A stretch of DNA of 64,000 bases, taken from contig JAHWDD010000010.1 of NCBI GenBank assembly GCA_023897205.1, positions 1-64,000 on the forward strand, in the 5' to 3' direction. Origin of the DNA: Exophiala sp. HKRS030. Taxonomy: Eukaryota; Ascomycota; Eurotiomycetes; Chaetothyriales; Herpotrichiellaceae. Position numbers and translations under genes: made by a program. Under the pieces are notes generated by a model, which saw only the letters and a program-made list of their open reading frames with translations, had not been told where the DNA came from and did no database searches. This document shows, piece after piece, positions 44,782 to 57,241 of this stretch; within the stretch, counting starts at the first letter, position 1; every line of letters starts with the position of its first letter.

Positions 44782-46575
44782 GATGATTGCACTGGAAGAG
44801 GCGTTTGCTGGATCTCAGGACGATGGCTGATATGTGACAATGTGCTGTCAGAGAGAACGGCGAGTCTTGTGCAGCCAAAATAGCAAGATGTATATAGCGT
44901 AAGAATTCTGGAAAGTATTCACTCATTGACGCCCCTTGTCAGTGTTACTGATATTATACCAACCAGTTCCAGCAGGATACGGCGGGGAAGAAAAGGAAAC
45001 GAGGATGGTCCAAATTAGTCCCAGGCCTCTCCAGCTGGAGAGCCCTGTCCTTTGGCACTAAGTTCTCTTGTCAGCTTTTTGTATCGTGCCATGGAGGCTA
45101 CCGAGTCATTGAATCAATGCAGCCGGCTGGAGAAGACACAAAGGCTCCGTCTGAAGAGGGTGACCATGGCGGTTTCACATGCCGGGATTTCGCGAACGCA
45201 CATCAGAATCTCTCCTGGATAACACGCGATTCTCTCTGATGGTCAAATTCCGGATATGGTGGTCAGAATTTCACATGTGAGATCTCGCCAGGAGAATAAG
45301 CGGACCGGCAGATGGAGAGGTTGTGGCAACGAAATCGACACTTGGAAGCGTGGAAATGCCCGATCATGATCATGAAGGAATCCGACAGATGCGTTCACGG
45401 AGTTCTTCCATTGCTAAAACATGAAGATAGCTCCCGAGGAGAACAGGCGTCATGAGGCAAGACCACTAAAGTTGCATTGTATCGGATACTGTTCCATACT
45501 CACAGCCACAACTTGGTGTTTCATAGTGTTGAGTTTAGAAAGATCATTCGGGCGAGCATGAACTTGTCTCATAAGGGTTAGAACGGAATTGTCGAAGCTC
45601 TGATCTCGACATCGATTTGCGGATAAATAACAAATCATCCGCCGAGGCACGAATGCTCAAACAACATACGGACGAGAAACACCTCGTCCATAGCCGCTTA
45701 AGCGTAACACAGCTGTATAATGATTGTGACAATAGATCTGGGCCTCCTTTTTGTTTGGTGTCTTTTTCTTGTTTTGAAGACGTTTGGATATCCTGGCCAA
45801 AGGCTCAAAGAGGGATCCAGGAGCGTTGTGAGCGATGACCAGCTATTGCCAACAGCCTTCTCTTTCTCTGCGCACTGCAGTTCGCACCTTCATGATTGTA
45901 TCAAATATCATGGCGCAAGACTGGGGGCGCCGAGAATAGTGCCTGCCACACATGAAGATCTGTGTGTCTCAACATCCTCGCACCTGGCACCTTGCAACAT
46001 CTCTGCTTCTTTGCCCTACTCAAGATACGTGCAAATGACAGAAGGGTGAGACGTTTTTTGCTGCCCAGAGTCGTTCTTTTTGGATTCCCATGCTTCTTTT
46101 TGGTTGTGATTGATTCTTGGACTTACCTCACGCAGCATTCCTCATTGTCAAACGCCCAATGCGCCAGCATTCCTCAGTTCACCAACTATAGTTGGAACCA
46201 AGATACCAATATCTGAATTGGGGAACAACAAATATACACCAGACATTGTTCGGTGCAGATTTTAGCAACACATGTCATATGAAGCAAAGGAGGTGGGCAT
46301 GGGAAGGGCACAACGACCAGTGTGGTGAAGGTGAAGCACACGACTTGAGTGCAGTTACGGTGCAAAAATTCATAACACTACTGTCGCGTTACTTGCACAG
46401 GATCTTTCAAACTGACTACTGTTCTCCCCCATCGCAGCCTCCAGCCTGGACGTGTCCAAAGGTATTCTTTCTTTGATGGAAACGCTGTTTGTGCTTGTCA
46501 TTAACGTCGACACAGCTATTCTATGGCAACTCCGATTGTTGCCAGTGCAGCGCTACCAAGACGGTGACCTCAGCG
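44782..46575. other. Divergent intergenic region, 1.8 kb
   Basis: Long promoter space between the GST-like gene and the kinase. Short frames on both strands lack coding character. The part after about 45900 may be the 5' leader of the kinase mRNA. Confidence 0.45.
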
Positions 46576-49500
46576 ATGTCTACTCACAACGTCTCCAGTC
46601 GCGCGACGGATATCGACACAGCAAAGCACGTCAAAGACAACAAGACAGTAACAAAAAGAGATGTTCTTGGGGAGATTCAAGGCAAAGGAGTCTCTTCGAC
46701 GCATGCTTCTCGACCTAGGAATATGACTCCTCATTGCGGATCATCACCTCGACTGCCTCATCATGAATCCCTGAAACCCGAAGCCAACCTGTCGGTTCGC
46801 GAAAATGTCGCCGGAAAGATTCCCACCATTGAGAACAAACGAATCTCGACTGTTGCCGATGAGGTCGTTGGCGATGCCAAGAGAGATTCTCAGGCTTCTT
46901 CCAGTTCAAATCCTACTACGAAAAATAAGAGGAAAACACATGTCGGGCCATGGCAATTGGGCAGGACACTTGGCAAAGGAGCTACTGGCAGGGTTCGACT
47001 TGCAAAACACTCCATGACAGGCCAAGTTGCAGCGGTGAAAATCGTTTCCAAAAAATCTGCTGCTCTCGTTCAGAGCGCAAGTATGGCTCGCATGGACAAA
47101 GAAGACACAACCGCAATGATTGCAGCAGGCCCGCGTACCATGCCGTTTGGAATCGAACGCGAGGTCGTTATCATGAAGCTCATCGCGCATCCAAATATTA
47201 TCAACCTTTACGATATCTGGGAAAATCGTGGAGAACTCTATCTTGTCCTTGAACATGTTGCCGGTGGTGAGCTATTCGACTACGTCTCAAGTAATGGAGC
47301 CTTGCCTGAAGGCGAGGCAGTCAGACTATTCCGTCAAATTATTGCAGGCTTGTCGTACTGCCATCGCTTCAACATCTGCCATCGAGACCTAAAACCAGAA
47401 AATATTCTTCTCGACAGTCAGCGGAACATCAAACTGGCAGATTTTGGAATGGCAGCTCTTCAGCCAAATGGCACTTGGCTTAATACTTCCTGCGGAAGTC
47501 CACACTATGCAGCCCCCGAGATCATTCTGGGCCAGCAATATCGTGGTGATCTTGCAGATATCTGGAGTGTTGGCATTATTCTCTTCGCCATGTTGAACGG
47601 GTTCCTGCCGTTCGACGGAGGCACTGTCCAAAACACCCTTCGCCTTGTAAAGAAAGGCGAATATTTTCTCCCGCCAATGCTAAGCGTTGAGGCATCTGAC
47701 CTAATTCAACGGATATTGCAAAAGAGACCAGAAAAGAGGATCACCATGGCTAATATTTGGGCACATCCACTCCTGCGCAAGTACGAGAAATACCATGCCA
47801 GTTTGGTTTCTCCTGATGAGCTCATCGGTCCTGCTCCGCCTTTGAGTCTTGAAACTCAAGCGAAACGTGTCAATAAGAGGTCCGACATTGATTCTGAAAT
47901 TCTCAGCAACCTCTCAACTTTGTGGCACGGTCTCAAGGTCGAAGAACTGACAAAGAGATTGCTGAATGACGAACCCAACCACGAAAAGCTTTTCTATTGG
48001 GCATTGATCAAGTTCAGGGAGGACCAGCTGGAGAACTATCCGGGTGAGCCTATTCAATACTCTGCCAGCGACCATCATCATGTCAGCAAGCCCGCGCTCA
48101 AGCCGAGCAATCGATCTACCACTGCTCGTGGCCATTATCGTCGCACTTCCCAATATTCTATTGTCAGTGATGAGACAAGTCATCGTGATGGGTACTACAA
48201 GAATGCGGCTACAGCAACTAGCAAAGTGACCAACAGCAGTTATGATCCATATCGGGCTTCCAGAAACCCTATCTCTGAACCTCGTCCTGAATTGGGGACA
48301 GTCGTCGTACGCCGCCCAGCTGTGGCTGCTGGTCATGCGGTAGGACCAAGTAGTGTTCGACACAAAGTCCTGGAGCGGCTCCAGGACGACGTTCCCGCAA
48401 TGCCTAGCTTCACATCCGAAGAGCTTAAGCGTCTCATCCAGAAGAAGAGAGCCTCATATTCAACTGCAACGTCCAAGAGCTCACTCTCTAGTACAAGACG
48501 TCGTCCCGGTATTCGAAAATCTGTGAGCTATAAACGCCAAATCAGTTTCCCTCATCGCCGCCAAACACCTTCTGGATGTATCAACGGCAATGGTCGAGCC
48601 ATGTACGACAGTAGCTCCAGCGACCGACCACACACTCGCAGTACAAGTAACCCCAGAACCGAATCACAGAGCACACCGAGCCTGGCGACACCTTCACAAG
48701 CATATCAACCCCGTAAATCAAGTTCAGAAATGGACATTAAAAAATCTCGTGCTGCCAGCTACTATTGGAAGGATGAAACAAGAAAGGTCAGCGCCGAGCT
48801 GGGCAAAATTTGCGAGGAAGCTTTCAACAGATCCTCTGTGTCTACTACGATGAGCGAGGCTAGCCCTCATGCTCTATTTGAATCATCTGCGACATCGATG
48901 TCAGTACATCAGCAACGCATACCAGAGAGCATTCGTAACAGACCTCTGCCTGCCACGCCAATACTGCAAGAGCTGATTGAATATCGTCACAAGATCGTCG
49001 AGACCTGGGGCGATGGTGACAGAGCGGTCCTAGCAGATGTACTCGCGACGATTGACAAACGCATTGATGCCGAGGTTGACAAACAGCTGAATCTCGACAA
49101 GCGAGCAGCTTCTGATCCAACACGGGGTTTCCTCACGCCCCCGAAACAGAAAGTCGCCTCTACCGACCCGGAGGAGGACGTGAGACGAGATCGTGAGCGA
49201 GCTCGAGCTGCTTCCGAACCTCTCAAGTATAAGACTCCTCGTGGTCGACAGGATAATACGATTCGCCTTGTAACGCCTGATCAGACATCGCCCTTGGCTC
49301 GGCTCGAGCCACTGAAAGTGCGCAAAAATAAAGCGATGCCGATCAATTCTTTGCGTGGAGGCCCTCTGAATGCGGCAAGAACCCAGCATGATCGCGTGGG
49401 GTATGACAAGCGTCTCTATGAACGAACAGGTTTGGACACCATCGAGGAGAACCCTGGTTCACCGAGGAAGCCTGTTTCGCGCAAATGGTCATGGCTCGGT

Positions 49501-50390
49501 AGGCGTGGATCAGGTGGTCACGACCTGCTAGAAGCCATGCAAGCTACCGAACAGACCAAGCACAGCATCGACACTCATTCTTCTTCTCAAGTTGTGCAGC
49601 CTAGCGAGTCGACCAATTCATCTATCCTTACAAGAGGCAAAGACAGCGATCCCGAACCTGGTGACATCGAGTTGAATGTCGAAAAGAAGAGGAGGTGGTT
49701 TCAGAAGATGTTCGGAAAGACGAAAGTTAAGGGCGGCTTGTCGAACACTGGTGGTGAAAATCGCACTGCCCGTGATCCTTGCAACGGCCTAGACCAGGAA
49801 GATGGAACGTCTGTCGACGTCAGTGAGGAGAATGTCCTGGCTCGAAGATGTTTCCCTCCAGTAACAAGCGTCGATGCTGCTTCTGCAGCGGCAGCCCTTG
49901 GTCCAATTGAGATCAGTCAGAACTGGTTTGCCAAATTCTTCCATATCAAGCCGGCGAGCCGTGTCATTTGTCTTCAAGTTGGCAAACACAAAGCCAGGAA
50001 GGAGCTGGTTAAGATTTTGAAAGAGTGGCGTAAGTATGGCATTAAAGACGTGGTCTCCGAGCGCAGAACCGGTGGCGACGTGGTCCGAGGTCGCGTAGAC
50101 ATGTCGAATTGTGAGTCTTCTCTGCTTTTGGTACGGGTGGTGCTAACACGAAGACAGATCTTCAGTTGAAGCCAGTGCATTTCCATGCATACGTTTACTC
50201 AGTGCTCGAACATGGTCGAAAAGCAAACTTGAGTGTCCTGAAATTCACACAGGAGAAAGGTGCCGCCAGCAGCTTCTACAAGGTCGTCGACACCTTGGAA
50301 GCAGTCTTGAAAGAGCGTGAGTTGCTTGTGCTTGACGCTCAAACTACGAGATGCATTGAGAAAACATTGAAAACCTCGAAGGGGAATTGA
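46576..50390 (+). CDS. Ser/Thr kinase of the Gin4/Hsl1 (Nim1-related) family
   Basis: Two exons (46576-50110 and 50158-50390) give 1255 residues. The open frame runs upstream, but the first in-frame ATG is at 46576. Kinase domain about residues 124-400: GKGATGRV glycine loop, VAAVKIV Lys, an insert of about 30 residues before the C-helix Glu (FGIEREVVIMK), HRDLKPEN near 269, DFGMAAL and CGSPHYAAPE. This pattern is the bud-neck/septin checkpoint group Gin4, Hsl1 and Kcc4, relatives of Nim1/Cdr2, which down-regulate Wee1 and organise septins. A long Ser/Arg-rich disordered middle follows (400-1120), then a C-terminal KA1-like membrane-binding domain (ISQNWFAKFFHIKPASRVIC and on to the last exon). 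The GT..AG splice at 50111-50157 keeps frame. Complete. Confidence 0.88.
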
Positions 50391-50921
50391 ATTGGTACTG
50401 GGGACATATTCTTGGACTTGTGCAAGGTGCCCAAGGTCTTTTGTACATTCGCTTGAAACGGTTCTTGGACAAGATTGTTGTGAGTAAGATACATATGGGA
50501 TATGGGATGACAGCGCGGCTTTTTCATCCATTACGAAGACCATCGCAGTATGCTGGTATTGGCAGCGAAATGGGATACTGGAGAGTTAGTGCTCAAGAAC
50601 CTGAATACATAGGAATGACGTTCTTGTAATAGTAATTCAGCTTCGTCTAATCAAAAGTGCACTTTATGATTCTGGAGATTGTTATTACTTTGTAACGTTT
50701 CTTGTTGATATGCTGGTCCGATATCGCGAAGCTTGCGGGAGGGTAGATTTCCTAGTTGGTCGAAGCCGATAATGACAGCATCGTAGCCGGTCTGGGCAGA
50801 GGATGTATATACGTATGTATGTACATATATATATATTCTCTACCTTTGTTTCTGGCAAGGACGACATCATTTGCATCGATTTACGACTTGACAAACTTTT
50901 ACACAGAGGAAGCTCGAAGCC
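50391..50921. other. Intergenic, 531 bp
   Basis: Between the kinase stop and the acetyltransferase start. An alternating GTATGTA/TATA stretch lies at 50806-50838. Nothing else supported. Confidence 0.45.
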
Positions 50922-51829
50922 ATGGCGGCCACCGAGAAAGACCAGGAGGTCATTCGAATCGCTCGAGGTCTCGAGCACGTCCCTTGGTGCGATGACTATG
51001 AGAGAATGATATCGGGGATGTTGTGAGTGTTTATTGATCATGTTCCTCCGTCTACCCAAATTTTGAAGGCAGCACACCAACGATTCGTCTTTCCTCTACA
51101 ACAGGTACGACGCTTTCATCCCCGAACTTGAAACTTCCCGATGGAGGGCCCGAAAGTGGTATCATCGGTACAACACCCAGTTTCCGGGTTTGGACGACCC
51201 CGACTCGACCATGCAGCAAGGGGCACAGGCGAGGTTCGAGATGCTCAAGGACATTTTGGGCCGAGTGGGAGAGGACGCCTTCATCGAACCGCCATTCTAC
51301 TTGGATTACGGTTGTAATGTTTTGCTTGGGGAGAGGTTTTATGCCGGTGTCAAGTGAGTTCCTGCTTGGAGCCTTTTATTCTCGCCCTTGGAGATTCCGT
51401 TTCCATTTCTGAACGACGTCGGTGACGGTGATGGTGTTGGCTAACGAGTTCCCTTATTCGGCAACGCAAAGTCTCACAATCCTCGACTGTTCAATCGTCA
51501 CCATCGGCGACCGTGTCATGGTCGGTCCGTTCGTCAGCATATTTGCCGCCACGCACGAGACCGAGGTCGCCTCGCGCCGGGACAATGTCGAGTTTGCTCG
51601 CAGGGTCACGATCGGCGACGACTGTTGGATCGGTGGGCAGACGGTCATCCTGCCGGGAGTGACCATCGGTAAAGGATGCACGATCGGCGCCGGGAGCGTG
51701 GTCAGTCGAGACATCCCGGACTGGAGCGTCGCCATGGGGTCTCCGGCCAAAGTGGTCAAGACGGTCACGGCGTTGGAGGACATGAAAAATGAGAGGGCGA
51801 GTTTCGTGGCAAGAGAGAGGCAGGGATGA
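50922..51829 (+). CDS. Maltose/galactoside-type O-acetyltransferase (hexapeptide repeat)
   Basis: Three exons (50922-51022, 51105-51353, 51472-51829) join in frame into 235 residues. The enzyme class transfers acetyl from acetyl-CoA to sugar hydroxyls (NodL/LacA/Maa family). An N-terminal Maa domain (residues 1-80, ending DILGRVGEDAFIEPPFYLDYG) leads into a left-handed beta helix built from hexapeptide repeats: RVMVGPFVSIFAATHE (the His is the catalytic base), then IGDDCWIGGQTVILPGVTIG and GSVVSRDIPD. The last part MGSPAKVVK is typical. Sugar substrate unknown. Complete. Confidence 0.9.
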
Positions 51830-52501
51830 TTTTTCGACGGGCACAGAAAAACATATGTTGTTGATGAAGGCAACAGGGTCATGCAGTGCACGAACGACAT
51901 GTTCGGGAACGAGCTATATGGGCAAAGGCATATATCAGAAAGGAATAGATAGATACATGTAGTTGGAAAAAAAGAATATAGGTTATGCCGGTGTGTGTCT
52001 AGCATGTTTTAGAACTACCATCGTCGGTCGACATGAGTTCCAGGATTTACTTGTTGCGTGAGTTGTCTGCTGGTTGATTCATCGTTTAAGAATTAATCTG
52101 TATGTTCATGGTTGATTCAATAATATGAAACAGTGTCAAGTCGTATTGAATCAAGTCATCTGGAAAGGATCATGACCATTTTGTTGGAAACAAGAAGCAT
52201 AGAAGTGAATAACCCTACAAATGTGTGTAGCGGGAAACTCGTGTTGTAATGCTTTGCCGTAATACAAGTTCCCGCTAGTGCGAAGCATACAACCAAGATC
52301 AACATTCCGCGATTCAGCCGCAAAACAAAAAGCATTCGGGAGCTCTGGGTTCGGCGTAGTGGTAGAGGAAACCAGAAGACGATTCAACGACGCCACAACC
52401 CAGACCTTCCTGCTATAACGACCTCACGCGAGCTTCTTTTTCTTTCCGGGACATGTCATAAGAGCCACGATCCGAACCCTACAAAATTCAGAGTCGCAAC
52501 C
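51830..52501. other. Intergenic, 672 bp
   Basis: Gap between two plus-strand genes. Nothing supported. Confidence 0.45.
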
Positions 52502-53379
52502 ATGGGCGCAGGACAGTCCAAGCAGGACGACTCGGCCAAGCATGTCTTCACCAGCGACACCCCGATCCAATTTTCGCAAGAGTGAGTCGCACGCTACGGA
52601 CAGCATGGGTGACTGTTCTAAGGGTGGAAAAATGAATCGTTGTTGGGGGGTTCACGGGCCGGGCTGACTTTTTGTCTTGTTTGTTAGGCTCATCGACTCT
52701 CTCCAAGCTTCATCAGAAGTAAGGACCTCCAGTTCCCGGGCCGTTGTGCTTGAAGGCGCAAACATGTAACATGTATACTAAACTTATTCCCTCACAGACA
52801 AACTCGACACGAGCAAAGACGTTAGAACTGCACATCGCACAACGAGTCGCGGCCGAGCTCGAAAAGATCAAACAACACGAATCTTCGGCGGTGGAGGAAG
52901 CGCGCAAGAGGATCGCCGCGGCCGGGGAAGCCCTCGGTTCGTCATCGTCGTCTGACTCCTCATCCTCGGGCAACTCCCTACTTCAGATGCCGTCCTTGTC
53001 GCCCAAGGATCTGTTGGAGAGCGGCGAGGAGAAGGAGCGCAAGGCGCAGACGTCGGCCAAGGTGCAACAGGAGATTGAAAAGTTAAAACAGACGCTCAGT
53101 CAGAGAAAGATCCTCAAGGACTTGCCGGGCGAGGTGGAATCAGCGTACGTTTTCTTCTTTGGGGTTTCCATTTCCACCCTTTCAAAACGTGTTGCGAGTC
53201 AAGAGGGAAACAGAAGTTTGCGAAAGCTAACCATGACTACCCCCCAAAACAGGAGACAAGATGTCATTTCTTGCCTACGGATAAACGACCGGAAGCCACT
53301 CGACTGCTGGAAAGAGGTGGAGATATTCAAGCGGGCCGTACGGAAAATGGAAGAGAGTTATGTTTCGTCTGTACTATGA
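52502..53379 (+). CDS. MIC19: MICOS complex subunit Mic19
   Basis: Four exons (52502-52581, 52688-52718, 52798-53144, 53253-53379) join in frame into 194 residues. Mic19 (Aim13) is a peripheral inner-membrane protein that holds crista junctions with Mic60. The protein starts MGAGQSK, an N-myristoylation signal, followed by a VFTSDTPIQFS segment and TRAKTLELHIAQRVAAELE, as in fungal Mic19. A Ser-run and a helical Lys/Glu stretch precede the C-terminal CHCH-like motif with Cys spaced C-x10-C (CLRINDRKPLDC). The very small second exon (31 nt) is supported by frame and by the LIDSLQASSE signature. Complete. Confidence 0.85.
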
Positions 53380-53864
53380 TGTGGTTCTTCTTGTGTGTGT
53401 GCCATGTCGCGAGAGCAGGAGGACTGTGGGAGAAGGTCGAACCCCTTCCAAAAAAAACCGATTGTATATACCTAGAGAAAGCCATGCGTGGATATGGATA
53501 CGATTATTGCTTCCTTTGAACCATCTTCTGGTTCGGTTTTACGAGCCGAGTTTTGCCGAATCTATAGCGGTGATAGACGTCGTGAAGAAGCTATAATGAC
53601 TTAAGAGCATCAGCTGGCGTACAACGTCGGCTTGAAGTCTCTTACTGCTTCCTTTCCAGAATGCCTGACCACGACCTGGAGCTGGGTTGTGTCTATGTGG
53701 AAAGGAACTCGATGGCCATAGTGGCTCGCCGAGAACGGTCACTGGAATCCTCGGCCCTTCTTGGTGTGAAAGCTTCGATGTACTTCGCGAGGGCGATAGT
53801 TCTCGAGCTGTTTTTGCTCTCTAATCATCCCAGACCATCACATCTTGAATTGGTGGTAACTGCT
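53380..53864. other. Intergenic, 485 bp
   Basis: Between convergent genes. Nothing supported. Confidence 0.45.
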
Positions 53865-54722
53865 TCAAGGCCAATTCAATTCTCTCCTTACGATCCATGC
53901 CCCTGCAGGCCTGAGTTTTCGGTAGTACATGTCGACCAGCATAACACGCTTGAAGTCACGTTTGGCGTACCAGTCCAACGCATCTTCGTTCCTTTCCCAC
54001 ACATGAGCGTAGATGCACACCGTCCCTGATGATTTGGCGATTGACGATGACAGGACGGTTTCCAGAAGAGAGGTGGCAAGTCCGAGACTCCGATAGGGTG
54101 CTAGAAGAGCCAGGGCCTGGATATAGATCTGCGACGGCGCGTTCTTACTCAGACCTGTGTTGGTGGTCGGCGAGCAAGATTCAAGTCGGCATCTGATCCA
54201 ACCCACCGGTTCGGAGTGATACAGCACGGTTCTAGACAACTGAGATGCAACTGGGTCTGTCAGTGTTGAAGTGAAGAATGACTGATTATAGTGGACTGGC
54301 AATGTCGTGCTGGTCAGGCGTTGAATAGCTGGGAGATGGGCTTGCTGAACGGGAACGATGACGGCCTCTGGACGGTGTGGAACTACCACAATTTGAGCGA
54401 ATTTATCGGCATTGCTGAACCCTTCAATTGCCCCCAGAGAGACGTTGGTGATAGAGTCGTGTGAGGTGCCGTTGATATTGGCGTCTTTCGTGTTATCAGG
54501 AGTGGGTTCTGACGAGGTTGTCTTGGCCGCCCTGGATGCAGAAGCCTGGTCGAGAAGCGAGCTTACAATACTCGGTTCGTTCGACTGACTTTCTGTCTTG
54601 CTGGATGAATTGTTGTGTGCTGTATTGACGCGAAGGTGTTCGTCTGCACCCACGACGTTGTGCGCACCAGCGGAGGTTGACGTCGGCTTAGAGAAGTACG
54701 ACAGAAGAGTCGGCTGTGGCAT
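53865..54722 (-). CDS. GNAT acetyltransferase with an N-terminal PIP-like box (Naa50-like)
   Basis: A single-exon gene for 285 residues from the ATG at 54722. The C-terminal 170 residues form a GNAT domain: IQRLTSTTLPVHYN, then FTSTLTDPVASQL, a strand VGWIRCRLE, the acetyl-CoA loop PYRSLGLATSLLE (R-x-x-G-x-A) and YAHVWERNEDALDWYAKRDF, which is close to the Naa50/San N-terminal acetyltransferase group. The first residues, MPQPTLLSYFSK, fit the PCNA-interacting (PIP) box Q-x-x-[LIM]-x-x-[FY]-F, with QPTLLSYF. A Ser/Thr/Asn-rich linker of about 100 residues separates the two. The PIP box is a pattern match, not proven. It may act in chromatin cohesion, as related Naa50/Eco1 enzymes do. Confidence 0.7.
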   Translation of the reverse strand: MPQPTLLSYFSKPTSTSAGAHNVVGADEHLRVNTAHNNSSSKTESQSNEPSIVSSLLDQASASRAAKTTSSEPTPDNTKDANINGTSHDSITNVSLGAIEGFSNADKFAQIVVVPHRPEAVIVPVQQAHLPAIQRLTSTTLPVHYNQSFFTSTLTDPVASQLSRTVLYHSEPVGWIRCRLESCSPTTNTGLSKNAPSQIYIQALALLAPYRSLGLATSLLETVLSSSIAKSSGTVCIYAHVWERNEDALDWYAKRDFKRVMLVDMYYRKLRPAGAWIVRRELNWP

Positions 54723-55579
54723 CCTTCACTAACACCACCACGAGTAGCATCTGGCAGACACCATGATCTCGTCGGGAATGGTCTCGTGTTACTCTTCGCA
54801 TTCGAGACACTGCAAGGCTGTGGAAAGAATATGTCGTGGCCACTTTATTACGCGACGATGGAGGAAATGCAGGGGCGGCTGTTGCCGGCGCTAGAAGGAG
54901 CTTATCGATGGCTTGGATCTGCCCTTTCAAGCCCCAAAACGCTCGTGAGCCACCAGCCTTTGACAATCTTTTGCCTGCGCCTTGACGACAGCTTCCTGTT
55001 GGTACTTCCCCTCCACGCCGCAAGGCTCGCTTGTCTTCCTGTAAGGGCTCGCTATACTGTGAGGTCTTTGTATAGAGAACTCCCCGACTCCGAAGCCGTT
55101 CCGCCGCATCAGTTCCCTGGCGTCCGACCATTCATCCGACCAACCGCCGAGGCCACAAACACGGCCCTCACGAGCCTCGCTCTCGAACACCTCCTACGAG
55201 TGCTATAGATATACATACGACTTATAATTATTTGTGATCTGGTAGCGACAAAGAGGAAGAAACCTATCAGCCTTGTATTCAGGCACATGGCTGGCTAGGG
55301 TGAAGAAAAAAAACTTATAGGGTGCGGGTACAAATTGACGCCGATTGAGGTGTGCATGGGACAATACTTATCTATTCACAAGACCGAAATAGTAAGTGAA
55401 TAAGCTTGTCCTGAATATGCTATTGTTCAACACCTGCGTTCGTCAATGGGAGGTCTACGAAGTATTCAACCCAACAACATCATGGCTATGTTTATGTTTG
55501 AGCGTTTCCTTTCATTTTGGTATACCTGTTCGCGAGAAACCTGCGCAGTTTCGCACTGGGCTTTCAGAAATCCGGCAAG
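54723..55579. other. Divergent intergenic region, 857 bp
   Basis: Between the GNAT gene (minus) and the lysine-rich gene (plus). Open frames occur on both strands (for example 54786-55208 plus, 54927-55190 minus) but none has a recognisable product or convincing splice structure; a small gene here cannot be excluded. Confidence 0.35.
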
Positions 55580-56864
55580 ATGGGTCCCCCAAGAGCAGAT
55601 TCTAGTCTTTCTACCAATAGTGTTCTCGACGTGGACTTGTGGAAACGTTTCTACAAAGATGAAGACATCACGGCTGACGCACCGCCCCCAGAACGAAAAC
55701 CACCCGCAATGGCAACCTCGAAGACTATGACGGTGTCTCCCTCTGAAACAGAGCAGGCGGTTTGTGCACCAATACCGCAGTCGATACTAGTACTGATTCC
55801 TTCAGATATCCTACCTCTTGGAGCAATCCATAGAGAGCATTTTGCATGATATTCTTCTGGATATCCACCAAGAAGAAAAGATTGCTAGGATGCAAACGGC
55901 TGTTGTTGAAGTTGAGCAGCGCGCCGAAAAGTTAGGAAAGAAACCTTTTGAGGACGATCCAAATGGACAAGTCGATGATTCTAGTGATCCCGTCGAAACA
56001 GATGCCGCCGTGCTACAAGGTTCACAGGTCCAATTCAAGGGCAACCCGATGAAGACAGTCAAACACATCAGATGTCCAAATTGTCGTTTGCGGAGACTTC
56101 TCTATCCAAGGGTGGGCTTCAATTCTCGGCCGGTCCCAGATGCGAATGAACAGTATTGCAAGACCGAGCCCATGATCATCATCGACAAGCACGATGTCCA
56201 TGGCCAACGTAAGAAAGGCGTCAAAATGAAAGGACAAGCCAAGGGCAAAGGCAAGGGAAAGAAGAATGATCCGGCGTCACCAGCCTCGGAAAACTCGGAC
56301 CCTCTTACGCCTTCGTCAGGCCAACCCAACGACTCTTTCGAATTCAAAGAAATCGACTATCCCGCCGCCAAGTGTCCCAACAGAGAATCCCACCTGGGTG
56401 ACCACTGGAAGTCGGTCAATGTATTTGCCACACATCTCAACGGAAGCTGCTTCCTGAAGAAAGACCGCGCTGCTGGCCGAGAGGCAAATGCCAAAATCGG
56501 TGGTACTCCACGAGACAGTCGTGCCAACTCGCCCAAGCCAACCGCCAACGGCACCAAACGTAAGGCGGACGACGATAATACTGGCAGCACCAAGAAGAAG
56601 CAAAAGACCGCAGCCGAGATCAAGAGGGACAAGAAAGCCGGCACTGGTCCCAGTAAATTGCGGGAAACGAACAATGTGGACGACCAGGACGACGAGAGTC
56701 CGTCGAAAGATACAAACGGGGACACGATTCAAGTTACGCCGACGAAGAATGCACGGGACGCCAGTAACGAACCTACACTGAAGCTCAAGATAAAAACTGG
56801 GGCCGGAGATGGGACAGAGAAGAAAAAGCCGGGCAAACAGGCGAATTCGGGGAAAAAGGGATAA
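55580..56864 (+). CDS. Lysine-rich protein with a Cys/His zone, unknown, probably nuclear
   Basis: Two exons (55580-55759 and 55806-56864) give 412 residues; the intron has a less common GTTTGT donor and a TTCAG acceptor. The N-terminal 110 residues are acidic and helical, with a DLWKRFYKDEDI segment. The middle has CPNCRLRRLLYPRVG, a Cys in QYCKTEP, a Lys/Gly-rich spacer (KGQAKGKGKGKK), and CPNRESHLGDHW with ATHLNGSCFLKK. These Cys and His could bind zinc but fit no finger I recognise. The C-terminal half is disordered and strongly basic with nuclear-import patches (TKRKADDD, TKKKQK). Chromatin or RNA association is likely by composition only. Not identified. Confidence 0.6.
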
Positions 56865-57241
56865 AACTCCCCCGCCATGAGTAGGTCTGCCTTGCGACAG
56901 TTGGCAAACGGGATGAAGGGCAGCATGTCAAAAACGGAATCTACTTACGCATTTTCTCACGGATTTGTGATGGAGGAAGGCGTGTCATTCGTACGGGAGT
57001 GTACAATAAATATCAGGTACTGGGGTACTTTGTGGGATTGGACTTTGCATAGCATTCGGCGTTCAGACAGGCTCAGATCCGAATGGGAGAGAAACGTTTC
57101 ACGGTATGGTATGGGCCTGGCCGACAGCAAAGGTCTGTCTGTACTGGCCCAAAAGACAGACCACAGGTTTACAGATCAATGATAATCTAGTTGACCTTCG
57201 AAGAAATTTTCTCCGTCTGCCCATGCAGGACTTCAACAGTT
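56865..57241. other. Intergenic, 377 bp
   Basis: Between convergent genes. Nothing supported. Confidence 0.45.

Noticed and set aside
54786..55208. 140-codon frame in the divergent promoter region
   Set aside because: Overlapping frames on both strands are equally open, and neither shows a known family.
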